DNA of 64,000 bases from Pseudonocardia alaniniphila (GTDB taxonomy: Bacteria > Actinomycetota > Actinomycetes > Mycobacteriales > Pseudonocardiaceae): contig NZ_JAKXMK010000017.1 of assembly GCF_022524485.1 (NCBI RefSeq), forward strand, positions 172,721-236,720. Reading direction: 5' to 3'. Positions 17,391 through 26,104 of this stretch are shown in pieces. The translations under genes and the position numbers were made by a program. The notes under the pieces were generated by a model. The model ran no database searches. It saw only the letters and a program-made list of their open reading frames with translations, and had not been told where the DNA came from. The stretch's first letter is position 1. Each line of letters begins with the position of its first letter.

Positions 17391-18124
17391 GTGAAGGGCG
17401 CTGGCGCATCACGGTGACGCCCCCGAACTGGGGGCAGGATCATCTGTCGTCGGACGCCATCGTCGCCTACGTGGACGACGAGCTCTCCCACGGTGCTCAC
17501 GCGCGGGCAGCCCAGCACATCGCCCGGTGCGCAGAGTGCGAGGCCCAGGTCATCGCCCAGATGCAGATCCGTTCGGCGTTGCGCACCGCGGGCGGGCCCA
17601 TGCTGCCGTCCGCGCTGCTGCGCACCCTGCGCTCGATCCCGGAGAGTGCCACGCTCCCGCCGGCGCCGCCCGGGCTCGCCGTCACCTCTGACGGCCAGTT
17701 CGTCTCTGTACTGCGCCCCGTGCCCGACCCCACGCAGATGGCGGTCGACGCCGACCCTGCCCAGGGCACGGCCACCGCACACAGCGTGCATCGCAGGTCA
17801 TCCGGACGCTCCCCGGTCCAACGCCGCATCCGCGTCGGCACCGGCGTGGCGGTCTCCGGTCTCGCCCTCGGTGCGCTCGCCTACGGCCTGCCCTCCGCGT
17901 CCAGCGGCCCGGCGACACCCCCGGCGAGCGGTGCCTTCGGCGGCACAGTGCTCAGCGGCGGCACCGCGAGCGTCGTCGACACGGAGGGCGCCGGAGTCCT
18001 GGACGCTCAGATGCGGCTGGAGCGCGCTGTTCCACTGGGTCCCGAGAAGACGTCGGAGACCGACAGCGACTACCTCCGCAACCGGCTCGACGTGCTTCCG
18101 CGTTCGTTCCACGGCCTGCCCTGA
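17387..18124 (+). CDS. rseA: Zinc-binding anti-sigma factor (RseA type)
   Basis: 245 residues from GTG 17387, overlapping sigE. The zinc anti-sigma motif H-x3-C-x2-C is at His44, Cys48 and Cys51. One hydrophobic segment at about 150-168 could anchor it, leaving a Ser/Gly-rich C-terminal part outside. Mycobacterial RseA is shorter and lacks such a clear helix, so this version may signal across the membrane. Expected role: hold SigE inactive until redox or envelope stress. Confidence 0.88.
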   Translation: MSEGRWRITVTPPNWGQDHLSSDAIVAYVDDELSHGAHARAAQHIARCAECEAQVIAQMQIRSALRTAGGPMLPSALLRTLRSIPESATLPPAPPGLAVTSDGQFVSVLRPVPDPTQMAVDADPAQGTATAHSVHRRSSGRSPVQRRIRVGTGVAVSGLALGALAYGLPSASSGPATPPASGAFGGTVLSGGTASVVDTEGAGVLDAQMRLERAVPLGPEKTSETDSDYLRNRLDVLPRSFHGLP

Positions 18125-18227
18125 CCGGTACTCGGCGACGTGACCCGTCCTGGCTACGCGGACTTCACCGCCGCTGGGGCAGGGTGGTGAGCGGTACGGT
18201 CGGCACACCTCAGGAGCCTGCAGCGCG

Positions 18228-19748
18228 ATGGACGAACGCAGCCCGGTGACGCGTTCGAATGATCGCGCGGGCGACGAGCCCCCACGGCTCGGGCCACGCC
18301 CGTTGGAACGCGTCCCCGTCGATCCCGGCGCAGCCGCGGTGTTCGGGCGCCCGGACGGCGTCGACGGCGGTTTCGCCGCCCCGCTGTCCGAGTCGTCGAA
18401 CGGCTCGTCCCCCTCTCTCGCCACACCTCCGCCCGCCGCTCTGGCCAGCGCCTTCGGCCGGCCGGCACCGGACACGCCCGCGTTGCAGCGGCCGCCGGGC
18501 GCTGGTGGGAACGGTTCAGGACCGGACGATGCCTTCTGGGCCGACGGCGCCGACCGCGACCCGTGGCGCGACCCGGAGAGCCCCGTCGCGCTCGGTCCGC
18601 CCGCCGCATCGGAGCAGGCGCCGATTTCCGCGCCTGCCGGTGAGGGTGCGCGGCTCAGCGTGCGGGAGCTGTTGTTCGGCAAGCGGGTGGATCCACGGGC
18701 ACTGGCGGCCCTCGCCATCGTCGCGGTGCTGATCGGTGCGGCGGGCGGGTTCGTGGGCCGGTTGACGGCCGAAGGTGCCAACGGCCTCACCGATCCCGAC
18801 CCGACGATCACGCAGACCCTCCAGGCGAAGGAACGTCCGCCCGGCTCGGTGGCCGACATCGCGGCCCGCACCGTGCCCGCCGTCGTGTCGATCGAGATTC
18901 GTGTCGGCCAGGAGGGCGGCACGGGCTCCGGCGTCGTCATCGACCCGGCGGGTTACGTGCTCACGAACAACCACGTGGTCGCCCCTGCCGCCGACGCGAA
19001 CGGCGCGCAGATTGAGGCGATCTTCCACGACGGCACGCGTAGCCCTGCGCGGATCGTCGGGCGGGACCCGAAGACCGACCTCGCCGTCGTGAAGGTGGAC
19101 GTCGCGAACCCCGTCGTCGCCACGATCGGTTCGTCGGCAGGGCTGGTCGTCGGCGACGGCGTGATCGCCATCGGCTCGCCGTTCGGGCTCGTCGGCACCG
19201 TCACGGACGGCATCGTGAGCGCGCTCAACCGCCCTGTGCGGCTCGACAGCAGCGGAGCCGACGCCAACGCGGTCATCGACGCGATCCAGACCGACGCCGC
19301 CATCAACCCCGGCAACTCGGGTGGTCCACTCGTCGACTCCACCGGCGCCGTCGTGGGCATCAACACAGCGATCCGGAGCGTCGGGACTGGCGAGGGCGGG
19401 TCGATCGGCCTGGGCTTCGCCATCCCGATCGACGATGCCCGCGCGATCGCCGACGAGCTGATCCGCACGGGCGTGGTCACCCACGCCGAGATCGGGATCA
19501 ACGCCCGGTCGGTCACCGACGGCACCACCGACGGTGCTCAGGTGCAGAACGTGCAGCAGGGCGGGGCGGCGGCCGCCGCCGGGATCGTCGAGGGCGACGT
19601 GATCGTCAAGGTGGGGAACCGGCCGATCGCCGGCGCGGACGAGCTCGTCGTCGCGGTACGGGAGCACAACCCGGGCGACTCGGTGCCGGTCGAGCTGATC
19701 AGGGAGGGCAGGCCGCTGACCGTGTCAGTGGTTCTCTCCTCCGACTGA
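18228..19748 (+). CDS. htrA: HtrA-type membrane serine protease with PDZ domain
   Basis: 506 residues. A disordered Pro/Gly-rich cytoplasmic region (1-145), one membrane helix (about 158-178), a trypsin-like domain with His249 in TNNHVV, Asp284 in PKTDLAVVKV and Ser364 in GNSGGPL, then a PDZ domain (about 415-505). It should degrade or refold misfolded envelope proteins and is co-located with sigE-rseA. A -10-like TACGGT and a CAGGAG ribosome site precede the ATG. Confidence 0.94.
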   Translation: MDERSPVTRSNDRAGDEPPRLGPRPLERVPVDPGAAAVFGRPDGVDGGFAAPLSESSNGSSPSLATPPPAALASAFGRPAPDTPALQRPPGAGGNGSGPDDAFWADGADRDPWRDPESPVALGPPAASEQAPISAPAGEGARLSVRELLFGKRVDPRALAALAIVAVLIGAAGGFVGRLTAEGANGLTDPDPTITQTLQAKERPPGSVADIAARTVPAVVSIEIRVGQEGGTGSGVVIDPAGYVLTNNHVVAPAADANGAQIEAIFHDGTRSPARIVGRDPKTDLAVVKVDVANPVVATIGSSAGLVVGDGVIAIGSPFGLVGTVTDGIVSALNRPVRLDSSGADANAVIDAIQTDAAINPGNSGGPLVDSTGAVVGINTAIRSVGTGEGGSIGLGFAIPIDDARAIADELIRTGVVTHAEIGINARSVTDGTTDGAQVQNVQQGGAAAAAGIVEGDVIVKVGNRPIAGADELVVAVREHNPGDSVPVELIREGRPLTVSVVLSSD

Positions 19749-19802
19749 CCGTAAAGGCCGCGCTGCTCATATCGTGTTCGCCCACCGGACGTATGGCGCC
19801 CG

Positions 19803-19814
19803 TACGATGGTCTC
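19803..19814 (+). promoter_or_regulatory. Leaderless tatB promoter -10 box
   Basis: TACGAT at 19803-19808 ends six bases before the tatB GTG at 19815, so transcription is expected to begin at the start codon itself. No purine-rich ribosome site precedes the GTG. Confidence 0.5.
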
Positions 19815-20222
19815 GTGTTCGACAGCGTCGGCTGGGGCGAGATCCTCGTGTTGGTCGTGGCCGGGCTGTTCATCCTCGGTCCCGAGCGGCTTCCGTCCGC
19901 CGCGGCCTGGGTGGGCCGCTCGGTGCGGCAGGTCAGGGAGTTCGCGAACGGGGCGCGTGATCAGCTCCGTGGCGAGCTCGGCCCGGAGTTCGACGAGCTG
20001 CGCAAACCGCTCGAGGAACTGCGTGGGCTGAGGGATCTCCATCCCCGCAACGCCGTGCGGCGCGCGCTCTTGGACGACCCGGATCCCAAGCCCAATGGAT
20101 TCGCGCCCGCACCGGGCCTGTCGGCGAGCAACGGCACCCCGCAGCCTCATCCGGCCGCGCCTCCGTCGCGTCCCATGCTGTCGAAGAACGAGCGGCCCCC
20201 GATCGACCCGGACGCCACCTGA
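19815..20222 (+). CDS. tatB: Sec-independent translocase subunit TatB
   Basis: 135 residues. One N-terminal membrane helix (MFDSVGWGEILVLVVAGLFILGP, shown in two parts as residues 1-12 and 13-23), then the conserved Gly-Pro hinge, an amphipathic helix and a long charged/Pro-rich tail. TatB binds twin-arginine substrates with TatC. It closes the sigE-rseA-htrA-tatB group. In mycobacteria the next conserved genes lead to mrp, but here about 10 kb of catabolic genes intervenes. Confidence 0.93.
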   Translation: MFDSVGWGEILVLVVAGLFILGPERLPSAAAWVGRSVRQVREFANGARDQLRGELGPEFDELRKPLEELRGLRDLHPRNAVRRALLDDPDPKPNGFAPAPGLSASNGTPQPHPAAPPSRPMLSKNERPPIDPDAT

Positions 20223-20245
20223 TCACCCCGTTGATGAGCTGAGCG

Positions 20246-20689
20246 TCATCTCCCTTGCGGGGCGACTGCGTCAGCGATAGCGGCGGTGTCCCAGTAGAAC
20301 GGGCGGATCTCGGTGATGCGGCCCGCCTCCACGGCGATGGTCTGCAAGATCGGGAAGCGGAGTTCGCGGCCGGTGGCGCGGGCTCGCGCCTTGACCTGCG
20401 TGAGCACGACGACCGGTACGTCCACGGCCAGGTAGTCCTGCTGGAGCATCTCGAACACCTCCCACGTCCTGCTCATCGCGACGAAGAACCGCTCGATGCC
20501 CTCGTGGCCGCGCCAGGTGCCGCCGTACGGGAGCGCCTCGGCCTGATGCAGGACGACGTCCGGGGCGAAGAACGGTGCGAGCGGCTCGAAGCTCGCCGCG
20601 CCTGCTCCGCCTGCGGCGAGATACTCCGCTTCGGCCGCGTACATCCCCGTCAACACGGTCATCGCCTCGCTGGTCGCCGTGGCACTCAT
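20246..20689 (-). CDS. SnoaL-like polyketide cyclase-fold protein
   Basis: 147 residues from ATG 20689. An NTF2/SnoaL-like cone: N-terminal helices with MYAAEAEYLAAGG, then LAPFFAPDVVLHQAEALPYGGTWRGHEGI and a final beta-sheet with EIRPFYWDTAAI. Members range from cyclases to limonene-epoxide hydrolases and binding proteins, so activity cannot be assigned. It lies downstream of the amidase in the same direction and could be the last gene of that operon. Confidence 0.8.
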   Translation of the reverse strand: MSATATSEAMTVLTGMYAAEAEYLAAGGAGAASFEPLAPFFAPDVVLHQAEALPYGGTWRGHEGIERFFVAMSRTWEVFEMLQQDYLAVDVPVVVLTQVKARARATGRELRFPILQTIAVEAGRITEIRPFYWDTAAIADAVAPQGR

Positions 20690-20747
20690 GGCGCCAGCGT
20701 GGCCGCTCGCGCCGGACGGATCCGGCGGTAATCGGACGTCGCGCCGG

Positions 20748-22187
20748 TCAGCCGGCGGCCCGGCCCGGCCCGGCTGCCTGTTGGAAGGCATGGGCGGCCG
20801 CGAGCACCGCGTTGTCGGCGTGGCGCGGTCCCACGATCTGCAGTCCGACGGGCAGGCCGTCCGAGGTGAATCCGCACGGCACGCTCGCCGCCGGCTGCTG
20901 GGTCATGTTGAACGGGTAGGTGAACGGCGTCCACGACGTCCAGCGCTTGCGCGGCCACCCCGATGGGACCTCCACGCCCGCCTCGAAGGCCGGGATCGGC
21001 AGCGTCGGGGTGAGCAGCAGGTCGTAGCGCGAGTGGAACTCGCCCATCAGCGTGCCGAGATCGTTGCGCACGGCCATGGCGTCGACGTACTCCAGGGCTG
21101 TGGCACCGGCCATCCGCTCGGCGCTCTCGACCAGCCCGGGGTCCATCGTCGCCCGCTCCGCCGGCCCCAGGTGCGCCATGGACTTCGCGGCGCCGACGAA
21201 CCAGAGCAGCTCGAAGGCCTCCACCGGGTCGCCGAATCCCGGGTCGGCCTCGTCGACCTCGGCTCCCATGGCACGGAACACCGCGACCGCGGCGGTGAAG
21301 GCTGTCGCGACCTCGGGGTGCAGGTCGACGTACCCGAGCGTGGGGCTGGCCGCCACCCGCAGCCCGGCGACGGGTGTGTCCAGCGCGGCGACCGCCGAGT
21401 CGGTTGGCGCGAGTGCCCAGGGATCCCGTGTGTCGACGCCCGACATCACGTCGAGCAGCAGCGCCACGTCGGCAGCGGTGCGGGCCATCGGCCCGATGTG
21501 GGCGAGTGTGCCGAACGGGCTCGCCGGGTAGGCCGGCACCCTCCCGTAGGTGGGCTTGTGCCCGGTGATGCCGCAGAACCCGGCCGGGATCCGCACCGAG
21601 CCGCCGCCGTCGGTGCCCAGGCTGAGCGGTCCCATACCGAGTTGGATCGCTGCGGCGCTGCCGCCGGAGGAGCCGCCCGCGGTGCGGTCCGGATTCCACG
21701 GGTTGCGCGTCACCCCGGTGAGCGAGCTGTCGGTGACGCCCTTCCAGCCCAGCTCCGGCGTGGTGGTCTTGCCGAACAGCACGCCGCCGTGGTCGCGCAC
21801 CCTGGCCACCGAGGGCGCGTCGACGTTCCACGGTCCGTTCCGGTCGATGGTGCGGGAACCACGCAGCGTCGGCCAACCGTCGGTGAGCAGGACGTCCTTG
21901 ATCGAGACCGGTACGCCGTCCAGCAAGCCGACGGGCTCGCCCCGTGCCCACCGCTCCTCGGACCGGGCGGCACTCGCGAGCGCCGCGTTCTCGTCGATCA
22001 GGCAGAAGGCGTTGACCTCGCCGTCCCGCTCCGCCACACGGTCGAGGACCGCCCTGGTCGCCTCCACCGGGGACAGCTCGCCCGCCCGGTAGGCGGCCAG
22101 CAGTTCGGTGGCGGTGAGGTCGGCGGCCGAGCGGGACCGATCACCGATCGCCCCACCGCCGACGGCGCCCGCGGTCGCTCCACTCAT
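20748..22187 (-). CDS. Amidase-signature hydrolase
   Basis: 479 residues from ATG 22187, forming an ATGA overlap with the dehydrogenase stop. The amidase-signature triad is complete: Lys97 in VSIKDVL, cis-Ser173 in TAGGSSGGSAAA and nucleophile Ser197 in TDGGGSVRI. It should hydrolyse a linear or cyclic amide. Co-translation with a D-2-hydroxyacid dehydrogenase and the nearby racemase-fold enzymes and aminotransferase suggest an organic acid amide as substrate. The upstream open frame across the dehydrogenase is not part of the protein. Confidence 0.92.
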   Translation of the reverse strand: MSGATAGAVGGGAIGDRSRSAADLTATELLAAYRAGELSPVEATRAVLDRVAERDGEVNAFCLIDENAALASAARSEERWARGEPVGLLDGVPVSIKDVLLTDGWPTLRGSRTIDRNGPWNVDAPSVARVRDHGGVLFGKTTTPELGWKGVTDSSLTGVTRNPWNPDRTAGGSSGGSAAAIQLGMGPLSLGTDGGGSVRIPAGFCGITGHKPTYGRVPAYPASPFGTLAHIGPMARTAADVALLLDVMSGVDTRDPWALAPTDSAVAALDTPVAGLRVAASPTLGYVDLHPEVATAFTAAVAVFRAMGAEVDEADPGFGDPVEAFELLWFVGAAKSMAHLGPAERATMDPGLVESAERMAGATALEYVDAMAVRNDLGTLMGEFHSRYDLLLTPTLPIPAFEAGVEVPSGWPRKRWTSWTPFTYPFNMTQQPAASVPCGFTSDGLPVGLQIVGPRHADNAVLAAAHAFQQAAGPGRAAG

Positions 22188-23146
22188 GACGTTCCTCCGG
22201 TCACGTAGCCCAAGGTCTTGTCGACGACGTTGCGCAGCGGTTCTCCCGCGCGGTAGCGGGCGAGGTTCTCGGCGAACACCTCCATGAGCTCCTCGCGCCA
22301 CCCGAGCACGTCGCCGGACATGTGCGGCGAGACGATCACGCCGGGGAGATCCCACAGCGGACTGTCCGGAGGGAGCGGCTCGCCCGCGAAGACGTCGAGG
22401 GCGGCGCCGGCGATGTGTCCGCCGCGCAGCGCGTCCACCAGGTCGGATTCGACGACGAGCCCGCCGCGGCCCACGTTGATCACGCGTGCCGACGGGCGCA
22501 GAGCGGCGAGCGCGGCCGCGTCGAGCATGCCGCGGGTGGCATCCGTCAGCGGCGCCGCGAGCACGAGCCAGTCGGCACGGGGCAGCAGACCGGGGAGCGC
22601 ACCCGCCTCGTGCACCCCCTCCGCCGCGCTGCGGCCGACCAGCTCCACCCGCATGCCGACGGCCGTGAGCATCCGGGCGATCGCGCGTCCGATCGGTCCG
22701 CCGCCCACGACGACCGCGCAGGTGCCTGCCACGCGCTCGCTGTCGCGGTGGCGCCACTCGCGCCGCTGCTGGGCGGCGAAGGTGGTGGGGAGGTCCTTGG
22801 CCATCGCCAGCACGAGTCCGAGCACGTACTCCGCCATGGGCCCGTCGAAGACGCCGCGGGAGTTGGTGAGCGTCACCGCGGAGTCGAGCAGTTCGGGGAA
22901 GATCAGCCGGTCGACGCCGGCGCTGGCGGTGTGCACCCAGCGCAGCGCGTCCGCCGCGGGCCACGCGTGACGCACCGCGTCCGAGGTGAAGTCCCAGACG
23001 AGTAGCACCTCGGAGCCGGGAAGGGCGTCGCTGAGCGTCTTGTCGGTCGCGAAGCGAACCTCGTCGCCTTCGAGGCCGGGCGGGCGATCCCCCGCGTGCA
23101 GTACCGTGATCGTCGGGTGCGACCGCTGACCTGGGGAAACGGGCAA
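22184..23146 (-). CDS. D-2-hydroxyacid dehydrogenase (NAD-dependent)
   Basis: 320 residues from TTG 23146, which has GGGAAGG about eight bases upstream; no ATG or GTG fits as well. The dinucleotide loop is GGGPIG (148-153). The catalytic Arg227 in NVGRGG, Glu256 in GEPLP and His275 in SPHMSG are all present. It reduces 2-keto acids or oxidises D-2-hydroxy acids. It is divergent from the DUF3830 gene, and the spacer holds a palindromic operator that may control both directions. Confidence 0.9.
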   Translation of the reverse strand: MPVSPGQRSHPTITVLHAGDRPPGLEGDEVRFATDKTLSDALPGSEVLLVWDFTSDAVRHAWPAADALRWVHTASAGVDRLIFPELLDSAVTLTNSRGVFDGPMAEYVLGLVLAMAKDLPTTFAAQQRREWRHRDSERVAGTCAVVVGGGPIGRAIARMLTAVGMRVELVGRSAAEGVHEAGALPGLLPRADWLVLAAPLTDATRGMLDAAALAALRPSARVINVGRGGLVVESDLVDALRGGHIAGAALDVFAGEPLPPDSPLWDLPGVIVSPHMSGDVLGWREELMEVFAENLARYRAGEPLRNVVDKTLGYVTGGTS

Positions 23147-23177
23147 AACGGATACCTTCCCAGTCGGAGGCCGACTG

Positions 23178-23215
23178 TTGACACGCTAGGAAGCTCTCGT
23201 ATTATTGTCAACAAT
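23178..23215 (+). promoter_or_regulatory. Consensus promoter overlapped by ATTGTCAACAAT operator
   Basis: TTGACA at 23178-23183 and TATTAT at 23200-23205 are 16 bp apart, an unusually good vegetative promoter for such GC-rich DNA. The near-palindrome ATTGTCAACAAT (23204-23215) overlaps the -10 end and the start site. It fits the T-GT-N-AC-A pattern of FadR-subfamily GntR operators. A near-identical site lies before the aminotransferase at 26502, and a GntR/FCD regulator is encoded between them. Confidence 0.72.
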
Positions 23216-23251
23216 CCGCGGTGTTGCGGGACCCGTCGGATGGAGTCGCTC

Positions 23252-23758
23252 ATGCCGAAGTTCCTCCGCATCACTCTGGCTCGCCGCGGCGTCTCGTGTG
23301 TGGCAGAGCTGCTCGAGAAGGATGCTCCGCGCACCTGCGCCGCGGTCTGGGACGCGCTGGCCGACGGGCCGCTCGGCGGCGAGGCCCAGCATGCCAAGTA
23401 CGCGCGCAACGAGGTGTACACGATGGTGCCTCGCTTCGCGCAGATCGGCCGCGAGAACCCCACGGTCACCCCGATCCCGGGCGACGTCTGCCTGTTCGAT
23501 TTCGCAGGCGGGATGCTCGACGCCGCGTTCAAGGCCGACCAGGGAATCGACGCCGACGACGGCGCCATCGACCTCGCGATCTTCTACGGCCGCAACAACC
23601 TCCTGATCAACGGCGACGTCGGCTGGGTCCCCGGCAACGTCTTCGCCACGATCGTCGAGGACCTCGCCCCGATGGCCGAGGCGTGCCACGACGTGTGGCG
23701 CTCGGGCAGCGCCGGCGAACGGCTGACGTACGAACGTTTCGATCCGGACATCCGGTAG
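23252..23758 (+). CDS. DUF3830 protein (cyclophilin-like fold)
   Basis: 168 residues from ATG 23252, which has GGAG in the right place; ATG 23240 would add four residues. The sequence has the DUF3830 hallmarks: KFLRITLARRGVSCVAELLEKDAP at the N-terminus and a C-terminal ATIVEDLAPMAEACHDVWRSG helix. The family has a cyclophilin-like barrel and occurs in catabolic operons, often with racemase-fold enzymes; its activity is unknown to me. It is the first gene after the GntR-type operator. Confidence 0.85.
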   Translation: MPKFLRITLARRGVSCVAELLEKDAPRTCAAVWDALADGPLGGEAQHAKYARNEVYTMVPRFAQIGRENPTVTPIPGDVCLFDFAGGMLDAAFKADQGIDADDGAIDLAIFYGRNNLLINGDVGWVPGNVFATIVEDLAPMAEACHDVWRSGSAGERLTYERFDPDIR

Positions 23759-23764
23759 GCAGCC

Positions 23765-24532
23765 ATGCCCACCGAGCTGTCGGTGGGGCTCGCCGAGCCT
23801 GCTCATCAGCACGGCATCGGCGTGGTCGCACCCTTCGACTTCGCGCTCGACCGCGAACTGTGGCGATGGGTCCCCGAGGACGTCTCGCTCTACCTCACGA
23901 GGCTCCCGTTCTTCACCACACCGGTCACCGTCGAGATGGCGGTGGCGTGTGGCGACCGGCGCGCACTGCGCCGTGCCACGCGTGATGTCCTCACACCGGA
24001 ACCGGCGGTGGTCGCCTATGCGTGCACGTCGGGCAGCTTCGTCGAGGGCGCCGCGGGCGAGGAGGTGCTCCGCCGCACGATGGTGGGTGCAGGAGCGCCC
24101 CTGGCCTGCACCACGTCCGGGGCGCTGATCGACGCGCTCAAGGTCCTCGGAATCACGCGACTCGCGATCGCCACGCCGTACGTCGAGCCGGTCACGCGCA
24201 GGCTCGTGAACTACCTCGTCGAGCACGGGGTGCAGACGGTGTCCTGCGAGGGGCTGGGGCTGCTCGGCAACATCTGGCGGGTCAGCTACGCCGAGATCGT
24301 CGAGATCGTGCGCTCCGTCGACGCCGACGACGCCGAGGGACTGTTCATCAGCTGCACCAACCTGCCCAGCTACGACCTCATCGAGCCGCTCGAGCTGGCG
24401 CTCGACAAGCCGGTGCTCACCGCCAACCAGGTCACCATGTGGGCTGCGCTGCGGTCGATGGGCCGGGAGGCGATCGGTGGTGGACGTCTGCTGCGCGCCG
24501 GGGTGCCCCACCTGGAACCGGGAGCGGCATGA
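23765..24532 (+). CDS. Asp/Glu racemase-fold enzyme (maleate isomerase/AMDase type)
   Basis: 255 residues. Both catalytic cysteines of the two-cysteine members are visible: Cys87 in YACTSGSF and Cys197 in FISCTNLPSYDLI. This pair fits maleate cis-trans isomerases and hydantoin or aspartate racemases; arylmalonate decarboxylases keep only one. Substrate uncertain. It starts 7 bases after the DUF3830 stop and overlaps the second racemase-fold gene (ATGA), so the three form one translation unit. Confidence 0.85.
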   Translation: MPTELSVGLAEPAHQHGIGVVAPFDFALDRELWRWVPEDVSLYLTRLPFFTTPVTVEMAVACGDRRALRRATRDVLTPEPAVVAYACTSGSFVEGAAGEEVLRRTMVGAGAPLACTTSGALIDALKVLGITRLAIATPYVEPVTRRLVNYLVEHGVQTVSCEGLGLLGNIWRVSYAEIVEIVRSVDADDAEGLFISCTNLPSYDLIEPLELALDKPVLTANQVTMWAALRSMGREAIGGGRLLRAGVPHLEPGAA

Positions 24533-25299
24533 CCTCACCTGCACCGACAGTGGCTGTCGGCATCCTCTACCCCGGCTACTCCGCCGAGGACGACTACCCG
24601 TGCGCGGAGACGCTGCTCGGTACACCGGCGGTGCGGCTGCCGCTCGTCCACACCGAGATGCGCGAGGACGCCCATCGCGTCGACGCGCTGCTGGGCATCG
24701 GCGCCGACGACGTCCTCGCCGCGGGGGTCAGGGCGCTGCAGCAGAGCGGGGCGGGCCCGCTCGACTCGGTGATGTGGGCATGCACCAGCGGGAGCTTCGT
24801 GTTCGGTCGTGAAGGTGCAGCCGCGCAGGTCGCTGCGCTGGAGGCGGTGGCGGGGGTGCCGGCGTCGAGCACCTCGTTCGCCTTCGTCGACGCCTGCGCG
24901 CGCCTCGGCGTCACCAGGGTCGCGATCGGCGCCACCTATCCCGACGAGGTGGCGGAGCGATTCGTGGTGTTCCTCGCCGGCGCAGGCATCGACGTGCTCT
25001 CGCTGTCGACGCGCGGGATCGTCACAGCGGCCGAGGTCGGCACGCTCCCGCCCGCCGCCGTGCTGGAGTTCGCGGCGGCCGCCGACCATGCCGACGCGGA
25101 GGCCGTGCTGCTGCCCGACACCGCGCTGCACACGATCGCGCAGCTCGACGCGCTCGACGACCGCGTCGGCAAACCGGTGCTCACGGCCAACCAGGTGAGC
25201 ATCTGGCAGGGTCTGCGGCTCGCGGGTGCCGACACCCCGCGCGCCGGGCTGGGTAGCCTGTTCGCCCACACCGCCACCGGTTCGACCAGCCGGGCGTGA
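24529..25299 (+). CDS. Second Asp/Glu racemase-fold enzyme, lacking one catalytic cysteine
   Basis: 256 residues from ATG 24529. Cys85 in WACTSGSF is kept, but the position of the second cysteine is Asp197 in LLPDTALHT, at the same residue number as Cys197 of its neighbour. It therefore cannot run the usual two-base cysteine racemisation alone. It may be a one-cysteine enzyme, a decarboxylase-like variant, or the partner subunit of the first enzyme. The two share about the same length and many motifs, indicating an old tandem duplication. Confidence 0.83.
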   Translation: MTSPAPTVAVGILYPGYSAEDDYPCAETLLGTPAVRLPLVHTEMREDAHRVDALLGIGADDVLAAGVRALQQSGAGPLDSVMWACTSGSFVFGREGAAAQVAALEAVAGVPASSTSFAFVDACARLGVTRVAIGATYPDEVAERFVVFLAGAGIDVLSLSTRGIVTAAEVGTLPPAAVLEFAAAADHADAEAVLLPDTALHTIAQLDALDDRVGKPVLTANQVSIWQGLRLAGADTPRAGLGSLFAHTATGSTSRA

Positions 25300-25311
25300 T
25301 GGGAGGACCGG

Positions 25312-26040
25312 GTGGACCTGAGTGATCTGGAGCCGGTGGAGCGCCGCTCCACCGCCGCGATCGTCGCCGACCGGATCCGGGAAGCGATCATGCGCGGCAC
25401 CCTGCCGCAAGGCGCCCAGCTGGGTGAGGTCGAGCTCGCCACGCGGCTCGGCGTGAGCCGGGGTCCGCTGCGAGAGGCGATGCAGCGGCTGGTCGCCGAG
25501 GGGCTGCTGCGCAGCGAACGGCACCGCGGGCTCTTCGTCCGTGACCTCGACGAGGCGGACGTGCGCGACGTCTACACGGCCCGCACCGCCGTCGAGCGCG
25601 CCGCCGGCCTGCTCGTGATGGCCGGTGACCGCGCCGCTGCCGCCGACCGCCTGACCGCGGCTCTCGATGCGATGGAGGAGGTCGCGGACGACCCCGTCGC
25701 CCTGGCGGACGCCGACCACGCGTTCCACGCCGAGTTCGTCGCGGCGTCGGGCAGCCCGCGGCTGCTGAGGATGGCCGACGCGCTGCTCGTCGAGACCAGG
25801 ATGTGCCTGGCCGCGCTGCAGGACACCGCGCCACCGGCCGACGCGCTGCTGGCCGAGCACCGCGAGCTGCGCGATGCCGTGCGCGACGGCGACGCCGAGC
25901 GACTGGCCGTGGTGCTGGAGGAACACATGGCCGACGCGGTGGAGCGCATCCTCGCGCCGCGCGCCGCGGCGCCGTCGCTCACCCCGGCCAAACCGCCGTC
26001 GATCGCCACGGCCACGCCGCCGCCCGCGGTTCCCGCCTGA
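25312..26040 (+). CDS. GntR/FCD-family transcription regulator
   Basis: 242 residues from GTG 25312. An N-terminal winged helix with ADRIREAIMRGTLPQGAQL and TRLGVSRGPLREAMQRL is followed by the all-helical FCD ligand domain (about 85-215), whose His residues (HAFHAEF, EEHM) usually bind a metal and a carboxylate ligand. The last 30 residues are Pro/Ala-rich. It is encoded inside the operon and probably represses it through the two ATTGTC palindromes. The effector is likely a pathway organic acid. Confidence 0.88.
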   Translation: MDLSDLEPVERRSTAAIVADRIREAIMRGTLPQGAQLGEVELATRLGVSRGPLREAMQRLVAEGLLRSERHRGLFVRDLDEADVRDVYTARTAVERAAGLLVMAGDRAAAADRLTAALDAMEEVADDPVALADADHAFHAEFVAASGSPRLLRMADALLVETRMCLAALQDTAPPADALLAEHRELRDAVRDGDAERLAVVLEEHMADAVERILAPRAAAPSLTPAKPPSIATATPPPAVPA

Positions 26041-26104
26041 CCCGCACCACCGCGGGGCGTCCGGCGGTCGATGACTTCCGGCGGTGGCCGTGGTCAACTC
26101 GGGC

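Noticed and set aside
22188..22964. Amidase frame extended upstream to a 738-residue fusion
   Set aside because: The extension reads through the D-2-hydroxyacid dehydrogenase in a different frame. The ATGA overlap at 22187 gives a normal full-length amidase.
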